Positions 23,912 through 36,359 of a stretch of DNA of 64,000 nucleotides are shown piece by piece. This DNA is from Sesamum alatum (Eukaryota; Streptophyta; Magnoliopsida; Lamiales; Pedaliaceae): positions 1,240,001 through 1,304,000 of the forward strand of contig JACGWO010000003.1 of assembly GCA_034509735.1 (NCBI GenBank), in the 5' to 3' direction. The position numbers were made by a program, and so were the translations under genes. The notes under the pieces are model-generated. The model saw only the letters and a list, made by a program, of their open reading frames with translations. It made no database searches and was not told where the DNA came from. How positions within the stretch are numbered: position 1 is the stretch's first letter; the number at the start of each line of letters is the position of its first letter.

Positions 23912-24343
23912 GGATAAATTACAACCACCTCCCCTACGGTTAGGCATAATTATAAATACCCCCTCATTGTTTGAAAAATTACAAATACCCCTGAGGTTTG
24001 TAATTTTTAACCTAATGCCTGAAATTTATTTTGTCTTTATTTTTTTTAAATTACAGAAGAATTAGTTGAGGCAAATTTCATAATTGCTCCTATGTGTAAA
24101 AAAACTTAAATAAACCTCTATCTGCGCATTGTAGTCTTAAAGAATTCAAACAAATTTAATAATTAAATAAAAAAGATTAATTTGCATAAGGGCATTTTGG
24201 TCAGTTCACTTATAAATATGGGTAGAAATGGGTTATTTGTTAGACAGTTACAAACCGCACGGGGGTATTTATAATTTTTCAAACAACGAGGGAGTATTTA
24301 TAATTATACCAAACCTCAGGAGAGGTAATTGTAATTTACCCCC
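23912..24343. mobile_element. Non-autonomous DNA transposon with ~100-bp terminal inverted repeats
   Basis: The left end GGATAAATTACAACCACCTC and the reverse complement of the right end, GGGTAAATTACAATTACCTC, stay aligned for about 95 bp, including TATAATTATAAATACYCCCT and GTTTGAAAAATTA. Length is about 430 bp with no coding capacity. ACTTTA stands at 23906-23911 and again at 24346-24351. The left duplication is cut short by the adjoining LTR fragment, so a longer duplication, such as the 9 bp expected of Mutator-like elements, cannot be confirmed. Confidence 0.8.
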
Positions 24344-24524
24344 ATACTTTATGATGGCAGTCTGAGTAGCCATTAGTCTATAAATTAATTCTACAGTATA
24401 ATTAAATTCAACATAAAAATATTAAACATTAAAATTATTTGCTCCATACTTAATTCTTTCTAAATCAAAATTCAATAGTCCACTTGAAAACGAGAACTCA
24501 ACAAGAAGAAATAAATACCAAAAT

Positions 24525-26736
24525 TGTTAGAATAGGTGATCAGAAAGCCAATAGATTTGGCGATTTGTAACCTATTGTACAACTCGATGTTAATATAATA
24601 TTATTATGTGATGAATAAAATGAGTATTTATCACTTCTGTTGCTTACTTTGTTGCGCTCATTTCACATTTGTTAAAACGGTGTTTAACTTATATCGCAAC
24701 AAAGCCCTCAGACCATGGATAACAACTCGTGCAGTTGGGCCAGGCATTGGATGGTGGTCATGAAACCAACTGATTAAGAGTTGGGTCTGAAACATTCCAA
24801 GTCGAGGACCTCGAGACAGGGCATCGAGAGTCCTATTGAGACTTGCGTCAAGAGTCATGTTCATTGAATGAGTGTCGTGTTTCATTGGCAATAGGCGTGG
24901 GACGCCTACACGATCTTGATGGGTTGGTCGACTGGGGTCGAGCCGACTGGACTGACTCGCGGGGATCATCATATGGAAGCCTTGGAGGCTTGGTCGGTAT
25001 GATTGGTTTTCCCCGGTTCCGATAGTACAGGAGTAATCCTCAGACTTGAGGAATCATGGCAGTCGCGTGCACAGGACGGCTGTATCTTGGATCTGGCGAG
25101 AGGTAATCATTCTGTAAGATGATTATCATAAGCCTGGGCTAGTGCAGTCGGAATGTGTAGCGAGGATGGTGGATTCCAAGAAGAGGATCCGTCCCCTGTC
25201 AGTATGTGAAAGAGGTATCTCCTATGCACTCGGAGACACGTTCATGCTGTTTGAAACTGTGGCCACAGTGGTTGGTCGAACAGGAAATGGTTTTCTGTGT
25301 CGACGGAATGAAGCATACGTGGTCTCGAGTATTAAGCATAGATGCCTAGTCAAGGATGGGAACCGACGCCCAATTCCATACCCTAGACTAAGGCCGGGAG
25401 ACGGTAGACGGAAAGATCGTACCCGTACGGAATCGGCACCTAAATGTTCACGCCAATTAACCTAGTCTCTAGTGCCATGGACCGTTGCCAGACGGCCACC
25501 CATGGTAACGGGCCCTTGTGGGACACGGGCTCAAGTCTAGCTGCGGGTGAACCTAAAGGGTCACACACAAATCACCGAGGAGGTTGAGAGATCGACTTGG
25601 AGTCAATCTCGAAGGATAAAATAAGTAATTGGATTACTTAAGGGAAATTCCATTGGATGGACCGGCCGATATTGTATCGGGCTTCCGTTTAATCGGTAAA
25701 TTGGATTTTTGATTAAATATGGAATGTTGAGACGTTGAGACGTTGGATATTTTAATTGGATAAAAAGATCAACAGGAATAATTTAAATGGACATTAAATT
25801 GGATTTAATGTTGGGTTCGTCGTAATTGGATTACGATAAAACCCGATCCGTTAAATTATACCCGAGAGGAGAAATAATTCCTATTTTGGAATAGGAAGAA
25901 GTTGGACTTCTTCCCTTAATTAAACATGGCCGACATGCTCCCTTGGAGGAAGCAAAATCAGCCATGTTTCATGCTAGGTGGTATGTTGACTTATCTCTTT
26001 TTGGAAAGAGACAAATCAACTCCAATCAAGCTCTTCCCTTTTGGTATGATTTGATCATACCATAAATTTTGGTAGGCTTGATTGAAGAATTAATGGTGAT
26101 TGATTGGAATGAATTTAGACATCATTGGATGAACCTAGACACATTCCAGTAATCACATTAATTATGTATATATATTAGAATATACAACACCCAGCATAAG
26201 TGATTCATTATTCATCTTTTTCTAGGAAAAAGAGAAGACAAAATCCTCTCCTCTCTCTCAAACTCTCGGCCTCTCTCCCTCTCTTACACTTGTGTTCTTC
26301 ACTTGATTTTGAATCAAGAAGAAGAACAAAGTAAGTTTAAGAGAGCACTAATTCATAGTGTTCTTCTCTTAAACCAATTCCTTCTTAAACCCGTTCTTTT
26401 CTAGCAAGAAGAACGTGTGTTTCTTCCGGTGTGGTGTGGATCACCTTTGGAGAATCCATACGTTTGGATTTCGTGAGCATTCCGGAGAAGGAACAACGCA
26501 AGTAGCCGCGAGCATACGCTAAATAATCAAAGGTAACGGTTTATTACGCTTTGATTGATTTAATATACATCTATGCCCTATGTGTTTAAATATATGTTTC
26601 TAATATTTACACATCCTACATCGAACGCCCGGTTGAGCACCCAAGGGTACACCCCTTGGGATTCGCATATTTAAATTAGATTTAAATTTGTGCACAATTT
26701 CTCGCTTTCGCTCGCGCTCCCGGGCGGATCCGCTTG
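24525..26736 (+). mobile_element. LTR, copia family 1, missing its last bases
   Basis: Starts TGTTAGAATAGGTGATCAG and runs through all family-1 landmarks (CCATGG blocks near 25470-25505) to GGCGGATCCGCTTG at 26736. The final TCCTTCA is absent and unrelated sequence begins. It is not followed by a primer site. It is best read as a solo LTR clipped by a later insertion or deletion at its 3' edge. The 107-residue U3 frame at 25142-25465 is shared with other copies. Confidence 0.9.
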
Positions 26737-26852
26737 ATGACATTGATGAAAAAAGGAAACTTCGGGTATCAACATTGATGACATGGAAACAGGGGGTACC
26801 AGAGGTGAAATAAGGCCATACCTGGGGTACCAAAAGTGAAATTATCCCCCAA
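26737..26852. repeat. One end of a different non-autonomous transposon
   Basis: Read from the right, the sequence is GGGGGATAATTTCACTTTTGG, then spaced GGTACCCC repeats (near 26797 and 26816) and two copies of ATTGATGACAT-like sequence. This has the same form as other simple GGRTAA-type termini in the window. The opposite end is not in view. It abuts the clipped family-1 LTR. Confidence 0.4.
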
Positions 26853-27586
26853 AATTTCATTAATCTAGTGAGAATACACGTTCGTTTTTCTTTATATTAT
26901 ATGTCTAGAAAGTATAAGCATTTGGCTTATCTATAAATAATAAAAAAAATCACAATATCACGAACTAAAAAGGCTTACAAATATTCCTTTTTTTCAATTG
27001 CTAATATAAATGACTCTGCCGCCAGTGAAGTCGTTTCCTTTTTTTTTCTTTTTATTTTTTAGTAGTAATTTGTAATAATTTAATATTACTTAATGTTTAA
27101 TTACTTTTTAATAATTAATTAATTAATATGTCTTAATATACAAAATAGTTTTAATAAATATTTATTATAAAAATTAACTAAACTCTAAAATATTTTAATA
27201 ATTAAATATTATTAAATGTTTAATTGATTAATTTATTTTTTTAAAATTTTAATTGATAATTATTTGTGTAGGTTTATTCAGTTTATTATGTATACCTTAC
27301 ATACAAATGAAAGAAAAAAAAGTAGACGGAATCAACAATTACTATATATTAAGGTATGATACGTCTTTAATTTACAATATTCCACCTCTAAGGAAACTAA
27401 TTTTATCCATGACAAAAAGGTAATAATCATAAACTAGTCAGTTTTTACGTTTTATCTTCAACATTACATTACTGTGATGCTACCAGATTTTCTAATTTTA
27501 TGTAATACAAATCAATCGAAATTAAATTATAAACAAAAAGGTACTTAGTGAATATTACTCCTTTTTTAACTTTAGCAAGTGATTAT
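26853..27586. other. AT-rich stretch, no gene seen
   Basis: Low-complexity AT-rich sequence with poly-A and poly-T runs. No open frame, RNA gene or clear transposon end. It ends at the target duplication GTGAG (27587-27591) of the large element to the right. Confidence 0.45.
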
Positions 27587-27591
27587 GTGAG

Positions 27592-29812
27592 TGAACGACA
27601 AGCGGATCCGCCCGGGAGCGCAAACAGAAGCGAGAAAGCGAGAAATGGTGCGTAAATTTAAATCATCTTTAAATAAACGTATTCCAAGGAGTGTACCCTT
27701 GGGTGCTCAACCGGACGTTCGATGTAGGATGTATTAATGTTAAAAGCATACATGTAATACATAGGGCATAGATAAATTGTAAATCAACCAAAGCGTAATA
27801 AAACCGTTACCTTTGATGATCTACGTCTACGTGGCTAATTGCGTTGTTCCTTCTCCGGAATGCTCACGAAATCCAAACGTATGGATTTTCTAAAGGTGAT
27901 CCACACCACACCGGAAGAAACGCACGTTCTCCTTGCTAGAGGGAAACGGGTTTATGAAGGAATCGGTTTAAGAGAAGAACACTATGAATTAGTGTTCTCT
28001 TAAACCTACTTTGTTCTTCCTCTTGATTCAAAATCAAGTGAAGAACACAAGTAGAAAGAGAGGGAGATGGCCGAGAGTTAGAGAGAGAGGAGAGGGCCGA
28101 AAATTCTTCTTCTTTTTCCTTGAAAAAGATGAATAATGATTCTCATTCACAAGGTGTTGTATATACTCCTATATATATACATAATTAATGTGATTATTGG
28201 AATGTGTCTAGGTTCATCCAAGGATGTCTAGATACATTCCAATCAATCACCATTAATTCCTCAATCAAGCCTACCAACTTTTATGGTATGATCAAATCAT
28301 ACCAAAAAGGAAGGGCTTGATTGGAGTTGATTTGTCTCTTTCCAAAAGAGATAACTCAACATACCACCTTGCATGAAACATGACTGATTTTAGCTTCATC
28401 CAAGGGAGCATTTCAGCATGCTTAATATGGGAAGAAGTCCAACTTCTTCCTATTGCCAAAATAGGAATTATTTCTCCTCTCGGGTCAAAATGTAACGGAC
28501 CGGGTTTTATCGTAATCCAATTACGATGAATCCAACATTAAATCCAATTTAATGTCCACTTAAATTATTCCCATTGATCTCTTAATCCAATTAAAAGATC
28601 CAACGTCTCAACTTTTCATATTTAATCGAAAATCTAATTTACCGATCAAACAAGGGCCCGATACAATATCGGTCCGTCCATCCAATGGACTATCCCTTAA
28701 CTAATCCAATTACTTATTTATCCTTCGAGATTGACTCCAAGTCAATCTCTCAACCTCCTCGATGATTTGTGTGTGACCCTTTAGGTTCACCCTCAGCTAG
28801 ACTTGGGCCCGTGTCCCACAAGGGCCCGTCACCATGGGTGGTCGTCAAGCAACGGTCCATGGCACTAGAGACTAGGTAAATTGGCGTGAACATTTTAGGC
28901 GCCGACTCCGTACGGGTACGGTCCTTCCGTCTACCGCTCCCGACTTTAGTCTAGGGTATGGAATTGGGCGTCGGTTCCTATCCTTGACTAGGCATCTATG
29001 CTTAATACTCGAGACTACGTAAGCTTCATTGCATCGACACAGGAAACCATTCCCTGTTCGACCAACCACTGTGGTCACAGCTTTAAACAGCATGAACGTA
29101 TCTCCGAGTGCATAGGAGATACCTCTATCACACACGGACAAAGGACGGATCCTCTTCTCGGAATCCACCGTCCTCGCTACACATTCCGACTGCACTGGAC
29201 AAGGCTTATAATGATCATCTTACAGAATGATCACCTCTCGCCAGATCCAAGATACAACCGTCCTGTGCACGCGACTGCCATGATCCCTCAAGTTTGAGTA
29301 CTACTCTCGTACTATCAGAATCGGGGAAATTCAATCATACTGACCAAGCCTCCAAGGCTTCCATATGATGATCTCCGCGAGTCAATCCAGTCGGCTCGAC
29401 CCCAGTCGACCAACCTATGAAGATCGTGTAGGCGTCCCACGCCTGTCGCTAATGAAACACGGCACTCATCCAATGAACGCGACTCTTGATGCAAGTCTCA
29501 ATAGGACTCTCGATGCCCTGTGTCGAGGTCCTCGACTTGGAACGTTTCAGACCCAACTCTAAATCAGTTGGTTTCATAACCACCATCCAATGCGTGGCCC
29601 AACTGCACGAGTTGTTAACCGTGGTCTGTGGGCTTTGTTGCGATATAAGTATAACACCATTTTAACAAATGTAAGATGAGCGCAACAAAGAAGGTACCAT
29701 TGGTGACAAACACTCATCTTATTCATCATATAAAAATATTACATTTACATCAAGTTGTCGAATAGGTTACAAATTGTAAAACCTATTGGCTTTCTGGTCA
29801 CCTATTCTAACA
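27592..29812 (-). mobile_element. 3' LTR of the large family-1 element
   Basis: Plus-strand ends are TGAACGACAAGCGG (one change from TGAAGGACAAG) and ACCTATTCTAACA; 2,221 bp. It differs from its 5' partner at many scattered sites, so the insertion is not recent. The outer flank is GTGAG. Confidence 0.93.
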
Positions 29813-29823
29813 ATCTCTCACTT
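29813..29823 (-). promoter_or_regulatory. Polypurine tract, family 1
   Basis: The minus strand reads AAGTGAGAGAT next to the LTR start, one base different from the usual AAGTGGGAGAT. Confidence 0.8.
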
Positions 29824-30859
29824 GACCTAAAGCCAATCACCCATTGACCTCGAACCTCTTATCTAGATGGTGAATATGGGCAACTTGCAACATGGGCTTA
29901 GCAAGTGGATCTACTATGTTTTCTGCGGAGCTAACTCGGTCGAACCGAACGTCACTCGTGCTATCCATCTCTCTTAGCAGATGGTAGCGTCTAAGAATAT
30001 GCTTGAATCGTGATGAGATCTCGTTTCCTTTGCTAGCGCTATCTCCCCGCTATTATCGTAGAAGACAACTGCAGGCTTAGCAGTGCTAGGTACTACACCC
30101 AACCCTTGGATGTAGCTCATCAAGCAAACTGTCCTTTGCAGCTTCCAAAGCCGCTATATATTCAGATTCTATGGTAGAGTCCGTCATGGTAGCCTGCTTG
30201 GAACACTTCCAAGCAACCACGCCACCATTTAGCCCAAATACAAAACCAGACTGAGACTTGGCATCATCGTCATCCGACTGGAAGCTAGCGTTGCTATAGC
30301 CTTCCAGTATCAACTCTCCACCACCGTAGATCAAGAACATGTCCTTAGTCCTTTTCAGGTACTTCAGGATAGTCTTGACCACACTCTAGTGTGCCTCTCC
30401 GGCACACGACTGATATCGACTAGTTATGCCCAAAGCGAAAGCCACATCAGGTCTAGTGCACTAAACATCATACTGTATGTTGCCTACGGCTGAAGCATAG
30501 GGGATGTTCAATATCCGTTTAAGCTCCTCATCAGTCATAGGAGACTGTGTCTTGGATAACTTAATTCCATGCCTCATAGGAAGGAATCCTCGTTTTATGT
30601 TCTCCATCTTGAATCTCTTCAAAACTTTCTCAATATACAAGGACTGGGCCATTCCTATTATCCTTCTAGATCTATCCCTGTAAATCTTGATGCCAAGGAT
30701 GTAGGATGCATCGCTCATATCCTTCATGGAGAATTGCATTGATAACCAAGCGTTAGTGGTACCCAACATCTTAGCATCATTCCCAATGAGCAAGATGTCA
30801 TCCACATAAAGCACCAGAAACACAACTAAGCTCCCACCGATCTTCTTGTATACACAAGG
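29824..30859 (-). pseudogene. Family-1 pol: end of RT and RNase H
   Basis: The frame at 30461-30823 starts MFLVLYVDDILLIGND, the RT catalytic box, and reads through ASYILGIKIYRDRS. The frame at 30086-30382 carries RNase H (DASFQSDDDDAKSQSGF, TIESEYIAA). Stops and frameshifts separate them, and the C-terminal DNNG/ADPLTK part is degraded. It ends at CAAGG, the target of the solo LTR, and resumes at 32845. Confidence 0.88.
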
Positions 30860-32844
30860 TGTTAGAATAGGTGACCATGTAAGCCAATTTTGGCAGGAAT
30901 ATATAACCTATGTCTAGACAATTTCAGGTGTTTGATAAAATATTTATGAATAAAGAAGTGAAGATTCATATGGCAACACTTTGTTTACGTTCACTTATAT
31001 CTGCTATTACATATCTGTTCACTACGCAAACAAAGTCCACGGACTGAGAATCGATTTCGGAGACTGGGACTACTCTTGGAGGTAGGTCCATGAGATCAGT
31101 CTTACCGAATCAGTCCGAAAATCTCCAAGTCAAGGAATCTCGAAAATGGGTACCGGGATTCCCTTTGAGAGTTGCACTAAGCATCTGCTGTCGTATTTCA
31201 TCGACGGGTGACGAAGGTCGTCTAAGCAGTGTTAGTGGGTCAGCATGCTAGGAAGCAACTGACTGAGGTGACTCGAAGGAACCGTCTTACGGAGGACCTT
31301 GAGTATGGTCAGCAAGGTATGACGTGAGTTCCCGGTTCCAACGGTACAGGTCAAGTCCTTTGACTTGAGGAACTGCTGAGTTTACCTGTACATCAGGTCT
31401 GTATCTTAGATGTGGTGAGAGATTGCCAAAATACTCTTGAGTAGTCATAAGCCATGTCTAGTGCAGTTCGGGTGTACAGAGTGACAGTAGTTTCCAAGAA
31501 AGGATCTGTCTCCTGTCAAAAGGCATTGACAGTTGAGTCTCATGTATGCTCTGTGTCTTGTCCCTAAAATCTGTGGCCACAATAACTGAACAGAAGGGAA
31601 GGTTTCCCTTGCGGCGTTGAGTAAGGACAGACCGACACTTAGGTCCAAAATGGGTACCTGCATTTTCCGTGCCCTAGACTCTAAGTGATGAGACCAAAGA
31701 CAGAAGGACAAGTGTACTGTTAGAGCCTAAATGTTCATCCCCGATTATTTCACCTAGTCTCTAGTGCCATGGACCGTTGCTAGATGGCCACCCATCGTAA
31801 CGGATGGATTCTAGGAATCCGACCAAGTCTAGCTGAAAGGTGAACCTAAAGAGTCACACACTATCCACACACACTTAGTATTTAATTTGGAATTAAATAT
31901 TGGAGTAAAGGAATGATTAAATTGCATTTAATCGGGTCCTATATTTTCTTGGAGAAAATAATTCCTTCTATTTGATAAAGGGAATTAAATTAATAAATTG
32001 GATTTATTAAGGGAATTAATTTAATGTGCCTAGAATAAATATTATTATTTATTTATTATATTTATTTGGCCTTTTGGAATATTTAATAGGATTTAAATAT
32101 TCCATTAAATTAAATTAATGGTTGAGATTTAATGGAGAGATCAAAGGCTAGGATTGAATTTGACAAGGTCAAATTCTACTTTGACTAGGTCAAAATCCTA
32201 GTCAAATTAAGCTTCTAAAGAGGTGGAGTTTAAAGAGGATTAAACTCTTCCTCTATATAAACCCCTAGCCTTGCACCTTTTGAAGGATGATGAAATTCCA
32301 ACACACACACAACACACACTCATTTTCGGCTCTCTCTCCCCTCTCTCTCGTCAGCCCTCTCTCTCCACTCTCTCCAAGAAATTCTTTTCTAGTTCTCTTG
32401 TTCTTGGAACATTAGAACTTAGATGAATCAATACCGTTAATTCATAATGTGTTGTTGATTCATCCACTCCAAAATATATACTTGTTCGTTGCTAGCACGA
32501 CGTGCAAGATACGTGGGTGGATCGTGTGTCACGATTTGGAGGGTCTCAAGAGCGAGATCTCGGTGCAAAACGGGGAACAACGCGTGTAGCTGTTGAAGAC
32601 GAAAACGACAACGGGTAGGTCTCGTTTAATATTTTCGTCCTCTTTAATCCCCTACCCTATGGCCTCCATGATCATTTACATGTTGTTTACTCATGAGATA
32701 CACCAAACACCCGGGAATCTCAAGGGTACACCCCTTGAGCGTGTTCTTTAATTTGATTAAAGCATGCTTTGAATTTTTGTATTTTATTTTATATCGCGCT
32801 TCCGCATTCGTGCAATTTCCCGGGACGATCCACATATTCTTTCA
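30860..32844 (+). mobile_element. Solo LTR, copia family 2, inside pol
   Basis: Starts TGTTAGAATAGGTGACCATG and ends ACATATTCTTTCA. A perfect 5-bp duplication CAAGG lies at 30855-30859 and 32845-32849. Removing it rejoins the family-1 RT coding sequence. Orientation is opposite to the host element. Confidence 0.95.
32159..32261 (+). promoter_or_regulatory. LTR promoter: paired W-box dyads and TATA
   Basis: TTTGACAAGGTCAAA (32159-32173) and TTTGACTAGGTCAAA (32180-32194) are inverted pairs of the W-box core TTGAC(C/T). CTATATAAA follows at 32253-32261. WRKY binding is inferred from the motif. Confidence 0.6.
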
Positions 32845-34344
32845 CAAGGATCGGACTCATTTTTAATGAAATCATGTCCCCGTATGACTTCATCAAAACG
32901 TATGTTCCAGCTTCGGGAAGCTTGGTTGAGGCCACAGATGGACCTTTGGAGATGGCAAACCTTCTGCTCTTCTCCAACAATTGTGAAATATTCCGGCTGA
33001 TCCATATAGACCTCTTCCTCTACGAAACCGTTGAGGAAAGCTGTTTTCACATCTATCTGCCATATTTCATAGTCATACCATGCTGCTATGGCAAGCAGTA
33101 TCCGAATGGGCTTGGCCATTGCTACAAGCGAGTAGGTTTCCTGAAAATCGACCCCGGGTCGCTGAGTGTAACCTTTCGCCACAAGCCTGGCCTTGAAGGT
33201 TGTAACCTCCCCATCAACTCCAAGCTTACATTTGTAGACCCATTTACACCCCACGGGTTTTACCCCTTTGGGTGGGTCCACTAGGGTCCAAACCTAGTTT
33301 GTACCCATCGAGTCCATCTCAAATTTCATGGCCTCAAGTCACATACCTGAATCGATGTCCGACATCGCTTCTCCGTACGTCTTTGGATCATTATCCAACT
33401 AACCGGTCAGGCCCAAAAATCCATACCTAGGTGCATGGGACACTCTGGCCGACCTACGGAGGACTGGAACAATATCAGTGGGAACTACTCGCTCAGATGT
33501 CACTGCCGCCTCATGGGGTACCTCACTTGATTCCTCAAGGAGTACCTCATCGCGTCGACTATCCGATGGAAAATCCTTTTCCAAGAACACTGAATTTCGC
33601 GAGACAAAAATCTTTTGCTCGGAGGGATCATAGAAATAATACCCCACAGTTTCTCTCGGATAGCCGATGAACTTGCATAAACTAGACCTCGAGTCCAGTT
33701 TATCTCCCACTAATCTCTTGCCATATGCGGGGCAACCCCACACTTTCAAGTATTTGTAGGAGGCAGGCTTGCCATGCCATATCTCGTATGGCGTCTAGGA
33801 TATCTTCTTAGATGGCGCCAAGTTCAAAACTTTGGCCGCCATCTCAAGAGCGTATCCCCAGAAGGAAAGGGGGAGTTCGGTAAAACTCATCATGGATTGG
33901 ACTATGTCCAACAAGGTCCGATTCCTCCTTTCAGACACACCATTAAGTTGTGGTGTTCCAGGAGGGGTCCATTGAGAGAGAATCCCTTCTCCTTTAGATA
34001 ATCAGTAAACTCACCACTCAAATACTCTCCACCTCGGTCCGACCGAAGGGGCTTGATCTTTCGACCGGTTTGGTTCTCTATTTCAAGTATGTATTCCTTA
34101 AACCTTCCAAAGGCTTCAAATTTGTACCTCATCAGGCAAACATAACCATACCGTGAGTGATCATCAGTAAAGGTTATGAAGTAAGAGTACCCACCTCTAG
34201 CCTGAGTGTTTAGTGGGCCACAGACATCCGTATGGATCAAATCCAACAGACCATTGGCTAGCGTGCTTTGTCCAACAAAGGGTTTCTTAGTTATCTTTCC
34301 CTTCAGACAGGATTCGCGGTAGGTTGTCCAAATCATCTATTTCT
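32845..34344 (-). pseudogene. Family-1 pol: integrase C-half and first half of RT
   Basis: The frame at 33902-34336 contains integrase DVCGPLNTQARGGYSYF and PLRSDRGGEYLSGEF. The frame at 33399-33749 carries VWGCPAYGKRLVGDKL. The frame at 32784-33281 carries WVYKCKLGVDGEVTTFKARL and WQIDVKTAFLNGF (its last residues lie in the solo LTR). Frameshifts and stops (for example near 33300 and 33800) break the reading frame. It is interrupted on the right at TTTCT (34340-34344) by the nested element and continues at 44774. Confidence 0.9.
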
Positions 34345-36343
34345 TGAAAGATTATGTGGATCGTCCCGGGAAAAGCGCGAATGCGGAAGCGCGGTATAAT
34401 TAAAAAATTAAAAACGGAATTTAAACATGCTTTTAAATTAAAACACGTTTCAAAGGGTGTGCCTTTGAAATTTTCCCGGGCATTCGGTGTATCTCATGAA
34501 CGTATAACATAAAATAAATCATGGAGGCCATAGGGTTGAAAATTAAAGAGGGACGAAAATTTAAAACGAGACCTACCCTTTGTCGTTTTCGTCTTCAACG
34601 GCTACACGCGTTGTTCCCCGTTTTGCACCAAGATCCCGTCCTTGAGACCCTCTAATTCGTGACACACGATCCACCCACGTATCTTGCACGTCGTGCTAGC
34701 AACGAACAAGTGTATAATTTTGGAGTGGATGAATCAATAACACATTATCAATTAATGGTATTGATTCATCAAGATTCTAATGTTCCAAGAACAAAAGAAT
34801 CAAGAAAAAAACTATTTTCTTGAGAGAGAGAGGGGCGGACGAGAGAGATGGGAGAGAGAGAGAAACCGTGTGTGTGTGTTGTGTGTGTGTGTTGGAGTTT
34901 CATCATCATGTAAATTGTAGGATGCTAGGGGTTTATATAGAAGAGGAGTTTAATCCTCTTTAAACTCCTCTTTCAAGAACTCTAATTTGATTAGGATTTT
35001 GACCTAGTCAAAATTCCTAGTCAAACTAGTGTTTTGACCTAGTCAAAACGATCCTAGCCATCCATCTCTCCCATTAATCTCAACCGTTGATTTAATTTAA
35101 TTTAATGGAAATATTTAAAACCTATTTAAATATTTCCAAGAGGCTAAAATAAATATAAATATTATTTAAGCCCATTAAATAAATCCTTTTGATAAATCCA
35201 ATTTATCAATTTTATTCCTTCTATCAAATAGAAAGAATTATTTCTCCAAGAAAAATAAAGGTCCCGATTAAATCTAATTTAATCATTCCTTCACTCCAAT
35301 ATTTAATTCCAAATTAAATATTTAATTGTGTGTGTGGATAGTGTGTGACTCTTTAGGTTCACCATTCAGCTAGACTTGGTCGGATTCCTAGAATCCGTCC
35401 GTTACCATGGGTGGCCATCTAGCAACGGTCCATGGCACTAGAGACTAGGTGAAATATTCAGGGATGAACATTTAGGCTCTAACAGTACGCTTGTCCTTCT
35501 GTCTACGGTCTCAACACTTAGAGTCTAAGGCACGGAAAATGCAGGTACCCATTTTGGACCTAAGTGTCGGTTTGTCCACACTAAACGCCGCGAGGGAACC
35601 CTTCCCTTCTGTTCAGTCACTGTGGCCACAGTTTTTAGGGACAAGACCTAGAGCACACATGAGACTCAACTGTCAAAACCTATTGACAGGAGACAGATCC
35701 TTTCTTGGAAACTACTGTCACTTTGTACATCAGAACTGCACTAGACATGGCTTATGACTACCAAATGGAATTCTGGCAATCTCTCACCATATCTAAGATA
35801 CAATCCTGATGTACAGGTAAACTCAGTAATTCCTCAAGTCAAAGGACTTTACCTGTACCGTTGGAACCGGGAATACACGTCATACCTAGCAGACCATACT
35901 CAAGGTCCTCCGTAAGACGGTTCCCGCGAGTCACCTCAGTCAGCTGCGTCCTAGCAGGCTAACCCACTAACACTGCTTAGACGATCCTCGTCACCCGTCG
36001 ATGAAACACGACAGCAGATGCTTAGTGCAAGTCTCAAATGGAATCCCGGTACCCATTTTCGGGATTCCTTGACTTGGAGATTTCCGGACTGATTCGGGAA
36101 GACTGATTTCATGGACCTACCTCCAAGCGTAGTCCCAGTCCCCGAAATCGAATCTCAGTCCGTGGGCTCTGTTTGCGTAGTGAACAGATATGGAAAAATA
36201 GGTGCAAGTGAACACAAACAAAGTAATGCCAAATGAAAATTCACTTCTTTATTCATTAATGATTTATCAAAACACCTATAATTGTCTAGACATAGGTTAC
36301 ATATACCCGCCAAAATTGGCTTACATGGTCACCTATTCTAACA
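34345..36343 (-). mobile_element. 3' LTR of the nested family-2 element
   Basis: Plus-strand ends are TGAAAGATTATGTGG and ACCTATTCTAACA; 1,999 bp. Almost identical to 42779-44773. Contains the promoter dyads at 34998-35047 and the TATA box at 34931-34940 on the minus strand. Confidence 0.96.
34931..35047 (-). promoter_or_regulatory. LTR promoter: paired W-box dyads and TATA
   Basis: The dyads TTTGACCTAGTCAAA (plus-strand reading) lie at 34998-35012 and 35033-35047. On the minus strand CTATATAAAC follows (34931-34940). Confidence 0.6.
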
Positions 36344-36354
36344 ATCTCCCACTT
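36344..36354 (-). promoter_or_regulatory. Polypurine tract, family 2
   Basis: The minus strand reads AAGTGGGAGAT immediately before the LTR start TGTTAGAAT. Confidence 0.88.
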
Positions 36355-36359
36355 GACCT

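Noticed and set aside
31445..31711. An 88-codon frame in the family-2 LTR, antisense, also at 35491-35757 and 43923-44117
   Set aside because: Antisense to the element, broken in the copy at 43923 by a one-base change in an A run, and without a recognised domain.
32769..33284. A 171-codon plus-strand frame
   Set aside because: It is the antisense shadow of the family-1 RT coding sequence on the minus strand; similar shadows occur at 22516-23010 and 37470-37910.
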